The position numbers and the translations under genes are program-made. Below are positions 42,701 to 51,600 of a stretch of 64,000 nt of DNA, in pieces (position 1 is the stretch's first letter; every line of letters starts with the position of its first letter). The notes beneath the pieces were generated by a model. It saw nothing but the letters and a program-made list of their open reading frames with translations. It did no database searches and was not told where the DNA came from. Source of the DNA: Georgenia_B sunbinii (lineage in GTDB: Bacteria > Actinomycetota > Actinomycetes > Actinomycetales > Actinomycetaceae); NCBI RefSeq assembly GCF_036421855.1, contig NZ_JAZGOK010000006.1; one strand, given 5' to 3'.

Positions 42701-43309
42701 GGTCCACTCGGTGCCCGTCGTGGCGAGCGTGACGTTGCCTCCTGCCACGCGCACGCGGTCGTCGTCGGTCACGGTCATCGGCCCGGCGCCGCCCGGCGCC
42801 CGCCGGATCCACTGGGCCGGAGCCCAGTCCTCGTCGGCGAGGCCGGTGTCGAACGCCCCCGTCGCCGTCGGGGACGGTTCGTCCGCGCCGTCCCAGGTCT
42901 GCACCGACCATGTGTAGGACGATCCCGGCTCCAGCGCCGGCCCGTCGTACGGCACGAAGGACTGCTCGGCCGAGACGACCTTGCTGCTGTCCCACACCGC
43001 GGCGCCGGTCGCGTCCTCGAGCACCTGGACGCGGTAGGCGGTCTGCACCTCGTCACGGTCCGCGTCCTGCGGCAGCCAGCTGAAGAGCGGATCGCCCTCG
43101 ACGCCGAGCGGATGCTCCCGGCTGTTCACGAGCAGCCCGGTGGGAGCCGTCGGAGCGGTGTTCTCCTCCGCGGCCTGCGTCGGCACGGTGAGTCCGGCGC
43201 CCACGAGCAGCACGGCCCCGGCAGCGGCAGCTCCGCGTGTTGGACGGTTGGTTCTACGCCCGGCGGCACTGGCCTTCTCATGGCGTGCGCGAGCAACAAT
43301 GGTCGGCAT
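39734..43309 (-). CDS. Sortase-anchored GH78 alpha-L-rhamnosidase
   Basis: A 1191-residue enzyme. A signal peptide (about 1-50) is followed by a fibronectin-like domain (SYTWSVQTWDGADEPS), a laminin-G-like insert (about 150-290) and the GH78 (alpha/alpha)6 domain. The acid-loop variant is DTPTREKGQFLGD (Glu about residue 681) in place of RDERLGWTGD; the second Glu is in TFTWEAWE (about 972). It is clearly a different GH78 subgroup from its neighbours. The C-terminus has a Pro/Thr/Glu/Asp wall linker and LPQTG with anchor. The ATG at 43309 opens the signal peptide. It has its own promoter and operator upstream. Confidence 0.88.
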   Translation of the reverse strand: MPTIVARARHEKASAAGRRTNRPTRGAAAAGAVLLVGAGLTVPTQAAEENTAPTAPTGLLVNSREHPLGVEGDPLFSWLPQDADRDEVQTAYRVQVLEDATGAAVWDSSKVVSAEQSFVPYDGPALEPGSSYTWSVQTWDGADEPSPTATGAFDTGLADEDWAPAQWIRRAPGGAGPMTVTDDDRVRVAGGNVTLATTGTEWTDYTFEVTVRPTQRGAGVMFRSPDRDNGYMWQLTEGTGLSPHVLVDGSFSRLATVPLDVEDGEDYRVRIELEGPVIRTFVDDELVDERTDPTFEAGTVGFREASNEVGEFDDVLVTAPDGATLLSDDFAGGLDQWENTSTERQPDEWTLARTEVELESDDVVRARAYVAGSHTYELSIDGERADRGQSFAYPGEHYYQTTDVTELLDGKESIAVGALLHWYGSGQGRPAVEPGLLVRIDVEYGDGAEQVIVSDGSWNVTEGPYLLAGRRNGEGEWIEHLDATRVIEGWDTSGYDDADWDDAVVIGTHPTAPFTALTGQLTRMAETEVPAQELLVADDGTVVADFGVVIPARPVIHFDEGVAGRVIPMRASYELQENGRVSTSGVATQGTDMSFPYTQVDGPQEFEAFTHLGFRYLEIPDAGEDVDLEDVSAVVVHTEMPEREPATFTSSDPTLDAVWDLMVRSALYSVQEAFVDTPTREKGQFLGDFVDISYATMGAFAERAHTQQAIREFLNSADRFWNEGEDLGRYNAVYPNGDGKRDIPDYALMFVDGVWRYYTETGDEALLAEAYPYMRQTADYVLRNIPEDGPTAGLVTTLTGGGGAYLHGIVDWPEHGRFGYDMEAAARTTINAQGVDVLHDVARMAEALGETEDAAAYRSEGDTLAATMNELLRREDGVYIDGLYADGTQSEHAGQHSTSYAIAHGVAPAEDMPELAEHIAEMGMRQGPMTAHWLLQALSDAGDDDAVLQRLTDAEDYGWANILAQGGTFTWEAWELEGSANSSSHGWGAQSLVDIQQTLLGVRTAAPGAAEVDIVPPDSALDHASGTVPTQRGPVAVDWQRHDDGMRVTVDVPVNVTARVAIPVTGDETYAAEPGAEDLGVIDGRAVFAVGSGQTTFDVVGDEPPTEEPPTEEPTQPPGTDDPTDDPTDDADPTDDADPTTAPTDGAGPTAPGGGLPQTGFTGLAAAAAALVLLAAGALLVARRRLLATDR

Positions 43310-43380
43310 GGTTATTTCCCCCCGGCTCGGGCGACGGCGCCCGAATACCCATTTCCGAAATCCTGACTGCGGCGTGCTAG

Positions 43381-43392
43381 TGAAACGATTCA
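43381..43392 (-). promoter_or_regulatory. LacI-type operator before the anchored GH78 gene
   Basis: TGAAACGATTCA lies within a longer AGTGAAACGATTCACT dyad, 72-83 nt upstream of the ATG at 43309 and 16 nt downstream of the -10 box. It is identical to the site at 57906. Confidence 0.78.
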
Positions 43393-43408
43393 CTGGGCCG
43401 CGTGAACT

Positions 43409-43438
43409 AACCTATCGTGGTGATTCGCGTCACGTCAA
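43409..43438 (-). promoter_or_regulatory. Promoter of the anchored GH78 gene
   Basis: On the minus strand: TTGACG (43438-43433), an 18-nt spacer, TAGGTT (43414-43409). The -35 box overlaps the stop codon of the preceding GH78 gene (43435-43437). It shares spacing and an operator position with the promoters at 31720 and 48219. Confidence 0.55.
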
Positions 43439-46400
43439 CGGTTGTGCGCCGTCGTCGTCACCCAGACATCGGCGATGGACGGGTCATACCCGGTGCCGGT
43501 GTCCTGGAACCTCACCCGGACCACGCCGTCGGCGGTGGCGTCCGAGGGCTCGACGACGAACTGGTAGCTCACCGTCCCCGCTCCCCCGTCGCTGCGTCGA
43601 TGAGCGCGCTCGTGGACGACCTCCCCGTCGATCGAGACGGTGTAGTCCTTGAGCTGGGCCATGTCGTAGGTCTCGATCGAGCGGAGGACGAACGGCTCAC
43701 CGGCCGGGACCTCGAGATCGAACTCGAACCAGCCACCCGGCACGGTGGTGTTGGTGTACCGCCGGGTCAGGCCCGCCTCGACCGAGGTGCCCGACGCCGG
43801 CGACGCGGTGAGGTTGTGCGCCTCCTCCGAGGCGGCATCGCCCAGGTCGATGTGGTCGGTGAAGGACGCGGGCGGGTTGCTGAAGGTCACCGCCACGTCC
43901 AGCTCGAAGCGTTCACTCGCGGTGTCGCCGACCGCGACGGTGAGCGGGGCGCCTCCCTCCGTGACGGTGAGCGGCGCCGCGGCCGTCAGGTGGATCTCGA
44001 CGTCCTGCCCGGCCGGGACCGAGACGTCGTCGGCCGCAGCCACGGTCCAGCCCGCCGGCGCGGACAGCTCCAGCGCGCGGGTCGCGTCTACCGGCCCTCG
44101 GTTGCGCAGCGTGACCGCCAGCTCGGTCGTCCCGCCGGGCACCACCGGCTCAGCGGTCACATCGACGACGGCGACCGCCGGCCCGACGGCGATATCGGTC
44201 GCGACTGGGATGCTGGCACCGCCCGCCTGGTAGCGGTAGCGCACCTCACCGGTCATCGCGGCGGTGCCGGGCGCGGCGTCGTCGGGGACGGCGAGCTCGT
44301 AGCTGAGTGTGGCGCTGCCATTCGCGGGCACAGAGCCCGGCGCGGAGCCGACGGGCGTGAGCAACCAGCCCGCGGGCACGTCGAGGGAGACGTCGAGGCC
44401 GCCCAGGCGCTGGTCCCCGGCGTTCTCGACGACCACGTCCACCGGCACCTGCTCGCCGGGGTAGACGGTGCCGCTGGGCACCTCTACCCGGGCGACGGCG
44501 CCGACCAGCTCGGCAGATGCCGCGGACAGCGAGGCGCTCACGGCGTCGACCGCGGCGCTGATCCGGTCCGCGGCGGCCTCGTCGAGCCGGCCGCCGCGAT
44601 GGTGCTCCACCCAGCTCGCGAGGTGCGCGGCGGTGTTCAGCCCGAGGTGGACGTCGGTGGCGACCCTGTCGGTGCCGGCGAGCTGTGCCTGCCACGCGTC
44701 GTCGACCTGCCGCTCGAGCCGGTCGGCATGGGCGGTCAGCGGGCTGACCAGCCCACGTGGCAGGTCGGCCAGCTCCGTCAGCACGGACTGCAGCTCGGCG
44801 ACGCCGGCGCGCGCGTCGCCCAGGTGCCCGAGGGCGGGGTCGACGGCGAAGTCGTAGCTGCCGGAGCCGATCTCGTAGACGACGTCGCCGTCGTCCATCG
44901 CCACGAAGGTGACTGCTTCGGCATCCTCGGCCGGGAGCGCGCCCTCGGTCACCGCCCATCGGCCAGGTGCCGGCACACGCACCGTGGCGGTGGCACCGGC
45001 CGGGATGGTCACCGCCATCTCCAGGCCGTCCGCGGTCTGCTCCCAGGCGCTACGGACCGTGCCGTAGCGGGTCTCGTGGGAGAAGTCGACGGCGTCGATC
45101 CCGGATCCGGGCTCGGGGGCGATGAGGATCGACCGGTACCCGGGCTCGAGGGCAGAGACGCCGGCCATCGTGCGGTACATCCACTCCCCCACGGCGCCGT
45201 AGGCGTAGTGGTTGAATGAGTTCATCCCCACCGGGCCGAACGAGCCGTCCGGCATGATCGAGTTCCACCGCTCCCAGATCGTCGTCGCGCCGTGGCCGAT
45301 CTCGTAGCCCCACGAGGGGTAGTCGGTGTTCTGCAGGAGGCGGTAGGCCACGTCGGTGCGGCCGACGGCGGTGAGCGCCGGCAGCAGTCCGTCGACGCCG
45401 AGGAAGCCGGTGGACAGGTGCCAGTCACGGCGCTCGAGCGTCTCGATGAACTGCTCGGTGAGCGCCTCGCGGAGCTCTTCCGGCACGAGGTCGTTGGTGA
45501 TGGTGAGGACGTAGGCGGTCTGGCTGTCGCCGTGGACGGTGCCGTCCTCGCCCACGAAGGCATCGATGTACGCCGCGCGGACGTCGTCGTGCATCTGCTG
45601 GTACCGCTCGGCAACCTCGTCCTCCCCGATGGCTTCGGCCATCTCCGCGAGCTGGCCGGAGCTCTTGGCGACGAAGGCGGTGTCGACGACCGGCACCGGG
45701 GTGTCGTCGTCGAGGTTGAGCCAGTCGTTGTACCCGCCGACCGAGCGGATGCCGTCGGTCGAGCTCGCCTCGAGGTAGTCGACGTAGCGGGTCATCATGT
45801 CGAGGTTCTCGCGGATGACGGTGGTGTCCCCGTACGCCTGCCACAGCGTCCACGGCACGTTGACGCCGGCGTCCATCCAGCCGGCCGGCCCGTAACCGCC
45901 GTCGAAGGTGCCCGGGATGATCGGGGCGATGCCCGGCAGCGCGCCGTCCGCCCGCTGGCTGTCGCGCAGATCCTGCAACCACTTGGTGAGGAAGGCCTGG
46001 GAGTCCATGTTGTACACGGCCGTGCGGGCGAACACGTTGATGTCCCCGGTCCACCCCAGCCGCTCGTCACGGGCGGGCGTGTCGGTGGGGATCGACAGGA
46101 AGTTGCCGCGCATCCCCCAGACGATGTTGCTGTGCAGCTGGTCGATGAGGTCCGAGCTGGTGTCCAGCTCGCTGACCAGCTCGCCGTCGGTCCCCACGAC
46201 GACGCCGACGACGTCAGCCGCGTCGGGCGGCTCGGACACCCCGGAGATCTCGACGTAGCGGAAGCCGTGGAAGGTGAACTCCGGCTCGTAGGTCACCGGA
46301 CCGTCGCCGGTGAGGGTGACGTAGTCGGTGGCCTTCGCGCTGCGCAGGTTGGCGGTGTACATCGTGCCGTCCTGGTTGAGCACCTCGGCGTGCCGCAGGC

Positions 46401-48084
46401 GCACGGTGTCCCCGGCCTCGCCGTCGAGGGTGACCCGGACCTTGCCGACCATGTTCTGCCCGAGGTCGTAGATCCAGGTGTCCTCCGCGGGCGAGGACAG
46501 GTAGGTGGCGCTGAGCTCCTGCGTCTCGCGGACCGGCGGGTCGATCTGCGGCTCAAGCCGGTCGGTCGCGGAGTCGCGGACCTCGACGGGCTGCCAGTCG
46601 GCGACGTCGAAGCCCGGCTCGTCCCAGCCCGCCAGCTCGGCGGCTCGGCGGGCGTCGTAGGACTCGCCGTGGAGGGGGTCGGCGGCGGTGCGGGGACCGT
46701 CGGTGGTGACCCAGGTGTCGTCGGTGGTGACGACCTGCGTCGTCCCGTCCGCCAGGGTGAGGTGGAGCTCGGCGATGAGGGAGGTGTCAGAGCCGTACTG
46801 GTCGGGGCCGAACATCCCGAGGCTGCCGGACCACCAGCCGTCGGCCAGCTCGGCGCCGAGGGCGTTCGCGCCGTCGCGCACGAGGTCGGTGACGTCGTAG
46901 GTCTGGTGGGCGATGCGGGCGCGGTAGTCGGTCCAGCCGGGCGCCAGCTCGTGGTCGCCGACCGGCTCGCCGTTGAGGGTGAGCTCGTAGATACCGCGAG
47001 CCGAGGCGTAGACGCGGGCGTCGACGACGTCGGCGGTGGCGAACTCGGTGCGCAGGACGGGCACCGGGTCGGGCACCGTCAGCCAGGCCTCGGCGCCGCC
47101 GCTGACGAGCAGCGCGCCGTCCTGGTAGGTGCCGGCGCGGAAGGTGGCGGCGTCGGTGGTGAAGTCGTCCTCGACGAGGACGGTACCGTCGGCGGAGGTG
47201 ACCGTCACGGAGTGGATGAGCCCGCTCTCGGCGCCGCTGGTCCGGAAGCCCATGATTCCGGGGTCGGCGTGGGTCGCGTCGGTGGTGACGTCGACGACCT
47301 CGCCGTCGACGCTCGTGGTGATCGTGTCGCCCTCGACGGCGATCTCGTAGTCGTGGGTCGCTGCCCAGTCGAAGTCCTCGGCGAACGGCGCGGCCTCGAG
47401 GACCGAGTACCCGCCGTCGACCTTGACGTGCGGCCGCAGGGCGTTGTCGGACTCGCTCAGCTGCCACATGTAGGCGTTCGCGTCGTCGCGGCCGCGCAGG
47501 TAGATGCCGAGTGCGCCGTCGATGTCGGAGGCGGTGACGCTGATGGTGACGTCGGTCCACTCGGTGCCGATCGGCTCGGGGCCCTGGCTGCCGATCCAGT
47601 CGGCGCTCCAGTCCTCCGCCGAGAAGAGCCCGGTCTCGAACCATGCGGGTTCGCTCCACGCGGAGGCGGTGTCCGTCTCGTCCCACACCCGCACCTGCCA
47701 GTACGTGCGGGTCGCGGGGGCGAGGTCCGGACCGCCCCAGGGCACGTCGAGCTGCTGGTCGGAGTCGACGCGGCCGCTGTCCCAGAGGTCGGCGTCCTCG
47801 AGGGCGTCGACGGTGGACGCGGCGCGGACCTGGTAGGCCGTCTGCGTCACGCCGCGGCGCTCGGCGTCCAGCTGCCAGCTGAGCCGCGGGTCGTCACTGC
47901 CGATGCCGAGCGGATGGGACAGGCCGTTGACGAGGAGCGAGCCCACGGACCTGTCGTGAACCTCCGCTCGGCTCGGGGCCAGCGGCCCGAGGAGCGCGAC
48001 GACGAGGCTCATCGCCAGCACGACGGCGAGCAGCCACCGTGGCCGGTGGACGGGCGACACGTGGGAGCGAGGGTGAGCTGTCAT
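43435..48084 (-). CDS. Exported GH78 alpha-L-rhamnosidase with C-terminal NEW3-type domains
   Basis: A 1549-residue enzyme. A signal peptide (about 1-41, LGPLAPSRAE) precedes a fibronectin-like domain, a laminin-G-like insert (DGALGIYLRGRDDANAYMWQ) and a canonical GH78 core: PTDTPARDERLGWTGD (general acid Glu about residue 671) and GATTIWERWNS (second Glu about 938). The last about 480 residues repeat the helical/NEW3/beta-sandwich module of the GH78 protein at 32925. No LPXTG is present. AAGGAGGT 5 nt before the ATG is a near-perfect SD, suggesting high expression. It is the first gene of the rhamnosidase block and has two operators upstream. Confidence 0.92.
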   Translation of the reverse strand: MTAHPRSHVSPVHRPRWLLAVVLAMSLVVALLGPLAPSRAEVHDRSVGSLLVNGLSHPLGIGSDDPRLSWQLDAERRGVTQTAYQVRAASTVDALEDADLWDSGRVDSDQQLDVPWGGPDLAPATRTYWQVRVWDETDTASAWSEPAWFETGLFSAEDWSADWIGSQGPEPIGTEWTDVTISVTASDIDGALGIYLRGRDDANAYMWQLSESDNALRPHVKVDGGYSVLEAAPFAEDFDWAATHDYEIAVEGDTITTSVDGEVVDVTTDATHADPGIMGFRTSGAESGLIHSVTVTSADGTVLVEDDFTTDAATFRAGTYQDGALLVSGGAEAWLTVPDPVPVLRTEFATADVVDARVYASARGIYELTLNGEPVGDHELAPGWTDYRARIAHQTYDVTDLVRDGANALGAELADGWWSGSLGMFGPDQYGSDTSLIAELHLTLADGTTQVVTTDDTWVTTDGPRTAADPLHGESYDARRAAELAGWDEPGFDVADWQPVEVRDSATDRLEPQIDPPVRETQELSATYLSSPAEDTWIYDLGQNMVGKVRVTLDGEAGDTVRLRHAEVLNQDGTMYTANLRSAKATDYVTLTGDGPVTYEPEFTFHGFRYVEISGVSEPPDAADVVGVVVGTDGELVSELDTSSDLIDQLHSNIVWGMRGNFLSIPTDTPARDERLGWTGDINVFARTAVYNMDSQAFLTKWLQDLRDSQRADGALPGIAPIIPGTFDGGYGPAGWMDAGVNVPWTLWQAYGDTTVIRENLDMMTRYVDYLEASSTDGIRSVGGYNDWLNLDDDTPVPVVDTAFVAKSSGQLAEMAEAIGEDEVAERYQQMHDDVRAAYIDAFVGEDGTVHGDSQTAYVLTITNDLVPEELREALTEQFIETLERRDWHLSTGFLGVDGLLPALTAVGRTDVAYRLLQNTDYPSWGYEIGHGATTIWERWNSIMPDGSFGPVGMNSFNHYAYGAVGEWMYRTMAGVSALEPGYRSILIAPEPGSGIDAVDFSHETRYGTVRSAWEQTADGLEMAVTIPAGATATVRVPAPGRWAVTEGALPAEDAEAVTFVAMDDGDVVYEIGSGSYDFAVDPALGHLGDARAGVAELQSVLTELADLPRGLVSPLTAHADRLERQVDDAWQAQLAGTDRVATDVHLGLNTAAHLASWVEHHRGGRLDEAAADRISAAVDAVSASLSAASAELVGAVARVEVPSGTVYPGEQVPVDVVVENAGDQRLGGLDVSLDVPAGWLLTPVGSAPGSVPANGSATLSYELAVPDDAAPGTAAMTGEVRYRYQAGGASIPVATDIAVGPAVAVVDVTAEPVVPGGTTELAVTLRNRGPVDATRALELSAPAGWTVAAADDVSVPAGQDVEIHLTAAAPLTVTEGGAPLTVAVGDTASERFELDVAVTFSNPPASFTDHIDLGDAASEEAHNLTASPASGTSVEAGLTRRYTNTTVPGGWFEFDLEVPAGEPFVLRSIETYDMAQLKDYTVSIDGEVVHERAHRRSDGGAGTVSYQFVVEPSDATADGVVRVRFQDTGTGYDPSIADVWVTTTAHNR

Positions 48085-48194
48085 GGTTGACCTCCTTGCG
48101 CCCGGTACGGACGCGTCATCTGGAGGTGCGGCACCAATCTGCGCTGCTCGAGCCGCAGCCCCCCGGCTGCTCGGACGAACGTCGACGTTCGCTC

Positions 48195-48206
48195 TGAATC
48201 GGTTCA
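48195..48206 (-). promoter_or_regulatory. LacI-type operator 1 before the GH78 gene at 43435
   Basis: TGAATCGGTTCA, identical to the catabolic-operon operator at 31695. It lies 12 nt downstream of the -10 box, almost the same offset as there (13 nt). Confidence 0.8.
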
Positions 48207-48218
48207 ACGACGTTATGG

Positions 48219-48248
48219 ACGGTACAGCGTTTACGACCAGCAGGTCAA
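48219..48248 (-). promoter_or_regulatory. Promoter of the GH78 gene at 43435
   Basis: On the minus strand: TTGACC (48248-48243), an 18-nt spacer, TACCGT (48224-48219). It is flanked by two operators, one just downstream of the start site and one 19 nt upstream of the -35 box. Confidence 0.55.
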
Positions 48249-48267
48249 TGGTTTGTCTCAAGCTTAT

Positions 48268-48279
48268 TGAAACGGTTTA
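48268..48279 (-). promoter_or_regulatory. LacI-type operator 2 before the GH78 gene at 43435
   Basis: TGAAACGGTTTA within TTGAAACGGTTTAA. It is a slightly degenerate copy centred 73 bp from operator 1, close to seven helical turns, which would suit repression by a loop. Confidence 0.65.
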
Positions 48280-48324
48280 ACCGTGAGGGGGCAGATCGGC
48301 GTGCTCGGATCACGCCTGCGGCGC

Positions 48325-48477
48325 TAGCCGTCAGTCCATGACCGCGAGTACCGCGAGCGCGGTTCCGGTGCGGCCGAGCGGAGCGTCCTGGTCGCCGGGC
48401 TTGGGGTCGTAGCTCTCGAAAGCGTCGGCGAACGTGTCCGCACGGGCCTTGATGTCTTCAAGGGAGCGTCGAGTCAT
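48325..48477 (-). CDS. Small protein, probably a truncated relic
   Basis: About 50 residues: MTRRSLEDIKARADTFADAF, then ESYDPKPGDQD and a basic tail. A good ribosome site (AGAGGTG, 7 nt from the ATG) precedes it. The first 30 residues resemble the start of longer (about 70-90 residue) actinobacterial proteins that continue into a helix-turn-helix; here the frame degenerates after GDQD. The exact 3' end is less certain. It lies between the rhamnosidase block promoter and the GH106 terminator. Either a small expressed protein or a frameshifted remnant. Confidence 0.4.
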
Positions 48478-48587
48478 GGTGGTTCACCTCTGATGAGCAC
48501 TGTCCAGGATGATCGGCTCCGCCGCCATGCAACAAGGTTACTTGCTGGGTCGGCGGAGCGTCAGCGTGGATGGTGCCTGGGCCAGTT

Positions 48588-48632
48588 GGCGGCGTCCGGG
48601 ACGCACCTGGCGGGTGCGTCCCGGACGCCGCC
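48588..48632 (-). terminator. Perfect 20-bp hairpin downstream of the GH106 gene
   Basis: Two perfectly complementary 20-nt arms (48588-48607 and 48613-48632) enclose a 5-nt loop, starting 17 nt past the GH106 stop codon. No T-run follows. It is strong enough to act as an intrinsic-type terminator or an mRNA 3'-end stabiliser. Confidence 0.75.
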
Positions 48633-48648
48633 TATGGACCGGCGAAGG

Positions 48649-51600
48649 TCAGCCCGTGATCTGGGAGCGCCGCCGTACCACGACGGCGGTCACCGCGCCG
48701 CCGAGGACGAGCAAGATCGCCGCAGCCAGGAGCGGGGCGAGCTCGGCACCGGTGGACGGAAGATCGCCGTCGCCGGCGTCGGTGTCACCCGACGGTGGTG
48801 GCGTCGAGGGATCCGTCCCCGGGTCGGTCGGCCCGTCGGTGGGACCGGTTCCCGGGTCGGTCGGATCCTCGGTGGGCCCGTCGGTCGGCTCCTCGGTCGG
48901 TGTCTCGGCGGAGTACGCCACCTCGACGAACGGCGTGATCACCGCCTGCCTCGGGCCGAACTCCAGGTAGTCCTGGGTGTTCTTCCACCAGTTCATGCGG
49001 TGCTCGTCGACCGAGACAACGCCCCGGTCCAGCTGGACGTTCGAGAGGACCGAGTTGTACTCGATGACGATCTCGTTCTCACCGTCGACGAGGTACGGGC
49101 TGATGTCCGCTTGCGGATCCATCCAGTTCAGGCCGCCGGTGTAGAGCTCGTCGCCCACGAGGGGCACCTGCTGGCCGGTGCCGTCGTCGATGGTGGGTCC
49201 GCCGACGCCGCCAACATCCCGCACCACCTTCGTCGGGTTGGTGCTGACGTGACCGCCGACCTTCTCGCCGTTGATCCAGACCTTCATGCTCGACTCCAGC
49301 GTGTCGCCGAAGTCGAGGTAGGCACCACTGGCGGCGTCGGCGTCCCAGTCGAAGGTGGCCTCGTAGTGCCCGGTGCCCGAGACGGCCATGCCCACCTCGG
49401 GGATGTTGTTCCAGGTCGTCAGCGTCTCCAGCTCCACGTCGATCGGGATCTCGAGCGTCGACGTCTTGCGGTTGACGGTCGTCAGGCCATCGATCGTCTC
49501 CGTACGGACGAGGTCACCGGGGACGTCGTTGGGACGCCACGACTGCACCGTGAGGTCCCAGTCGGTGACGTCATACGCCTCCGGCACCGTGACTTGCTGC
49601 GAGAACTGCCTGCCATCGCTCAGCGTCGTCGTCACGTCACCGCTCTCGGTGGCGCGCACCGCTACGCCGTCCGGCACCGCGTACGCCGATTCCGCGTCGG
49701 TCGAGTCGATGTGGAGCTTCCCCTCGTCGACCTTCTCGAACGCCAGCAGCTCGATGTCGTACTGGTCGACATCGACGGGGACGACGGTCCGGCCGTCCTC
49801 CCACCGGTAGTCGGCGAGCTCGACCACTTCGCCCGTCCACGCATCGATGACGTACGGGATGTACTGGCCGTCCATCTCGATGTCGGTCTGGATGTTCGTA
49901 CCGAACTCGACGTCCCGCACGTCCTCCTTGTGGCTGTACTGGTGGTACTCGTCGTCACCGTAGTTGTAGGCGAAGACGTACCGGTTGCCTGCCTCGTCCT
50001 GCCGCGTCTGCGTGAGCAGCTGCAGGTTCTCCTCCGGGTACCCGGCGTACGGGTACACCCCCAACTCGTGGAGCTTCTCCATGACGTTGTCGTCGTAGCC
50101 GCCCGGCTCGTCGCTGAAGTAGCCGGCCTCCGGGGCGTCAAAGACCTCGGCCGTGCGCACCGTCTCGAGCGTCTTGAGCTCGTCGACGATCGCCTGCAGC
50201 TCGTCGTCCTCGCCGTCGTTGAAGGGCGTCCGCGAGGCGGCGTCCTCGAGGATGACGACCTTGAGACCCTGCTTCGCCCAGTCGATGATCCGCTGGGCGC
50301 CGTCGACGTCGAGCCAGTCCTGGTACAGAACCAGGGCCTTGTAGCCGGCGTTCTCGATGGTCTGGGTCTCCGGGTCGAAGGAGACGTCGTCGTCGAACAG
50401 GAAGTTCGGGCTGAAGTAGTCGTACGTGTATCCGTTGTCCTGCAGCTCGGTGGAGCGGTAGTAGACGCCCTGGTGGGCAAGCTGCCAGTTCATCGCGGCG
50501 TTGTCGTCCTCGATTCCGCCACCGAACCGCACCCCTTGGAACCAGTCCTGGTGAACGAAGCCGACGTCGGTGCGAGACTTCCCCGTCTGCAAGAGCTGCT
50601 GCACACGGCCAAGGTGCGCATTGAACTCATCGTAGTCCGCTGCACCCGGGTCGCGACCTCCGAAGTATCGGAAGGCGTTCGCGAATCTAAAGGGATCAAA
50701 CCCCGGCCACTCATGGTTGCCGTACCCGTAGTCCGCCGCCCACACGTGCCAGATCACCCGCTGGAAGCCGGCCCCGTACGCAGCGTAGGCGTCCCTGAGG
50801 TTCATCTGCGCCGTTGCGCTGAACGGTGGCATCTGGGCGCCAGTCTCTGTCGAGAGCACCTTGTTCTCGAGCTTGGCCGCACCCGTCCAGAGGCGGAAGA
50901 TGTCCACCTGGTTGTACTGGTTGAAGTTCTCGGCCTCGGGGTAGTCGACGTCCATGGCCGGCTCGGAGTTCTCGAACGGCTTGCCGTAGGAGATCTGTGC
51001 GCGCGTCTCGATTCCCACGGAGTTCAGCCACTCCTTCAGCGGCTGGAGCATCCGCTCGCGGTACAGCTGGGTCTGGACATCCTGGAAGTCGTTGATGATC
51101 TCCTGACGACGGTCCTCGGCGCCGTCCAGCCGGTAGATCCCGGTCTTGTCCACCGAGTGGTACGGGTCGTAGACGTTGGCCTTGACGCCTCGGATGAGGA
51201 ACAGGTGCGGAGTGATGTCATAGCCCTTGCGCGCCTCGAACTCCTCAGCCATGTCCTCTGCCCAGAAGGTGAACTGGGGCTGCGTGGAGATCGGCCCTTC
51301 GAACTCGCTGCCACCGCCGGGGTGGATCTCCAACGAGTCCATGAAGAGCTGGACGTCGCCTTCCGCGATCTTTGCGGCAAGTGCCGGGTCCGCGAGGTAG
51401 TGCGCCTCCCAAAACTCCTTGAGAGCCTCCACGCCACGCTCATCGAAGTAGTTCGTCGTGTATGCAGGCTCCACGGACGGGTCCGAGGCTTGGAAGGTGC
51501 CCTGCGTCCAAATTCCGAAGACTCGGTACGTCCCGTCGTCGGGCGTGGTCCAGTCCAGGTTCTGAGTCCACGCGTCATCCCCCTGGGCGACGTCGTCGGA

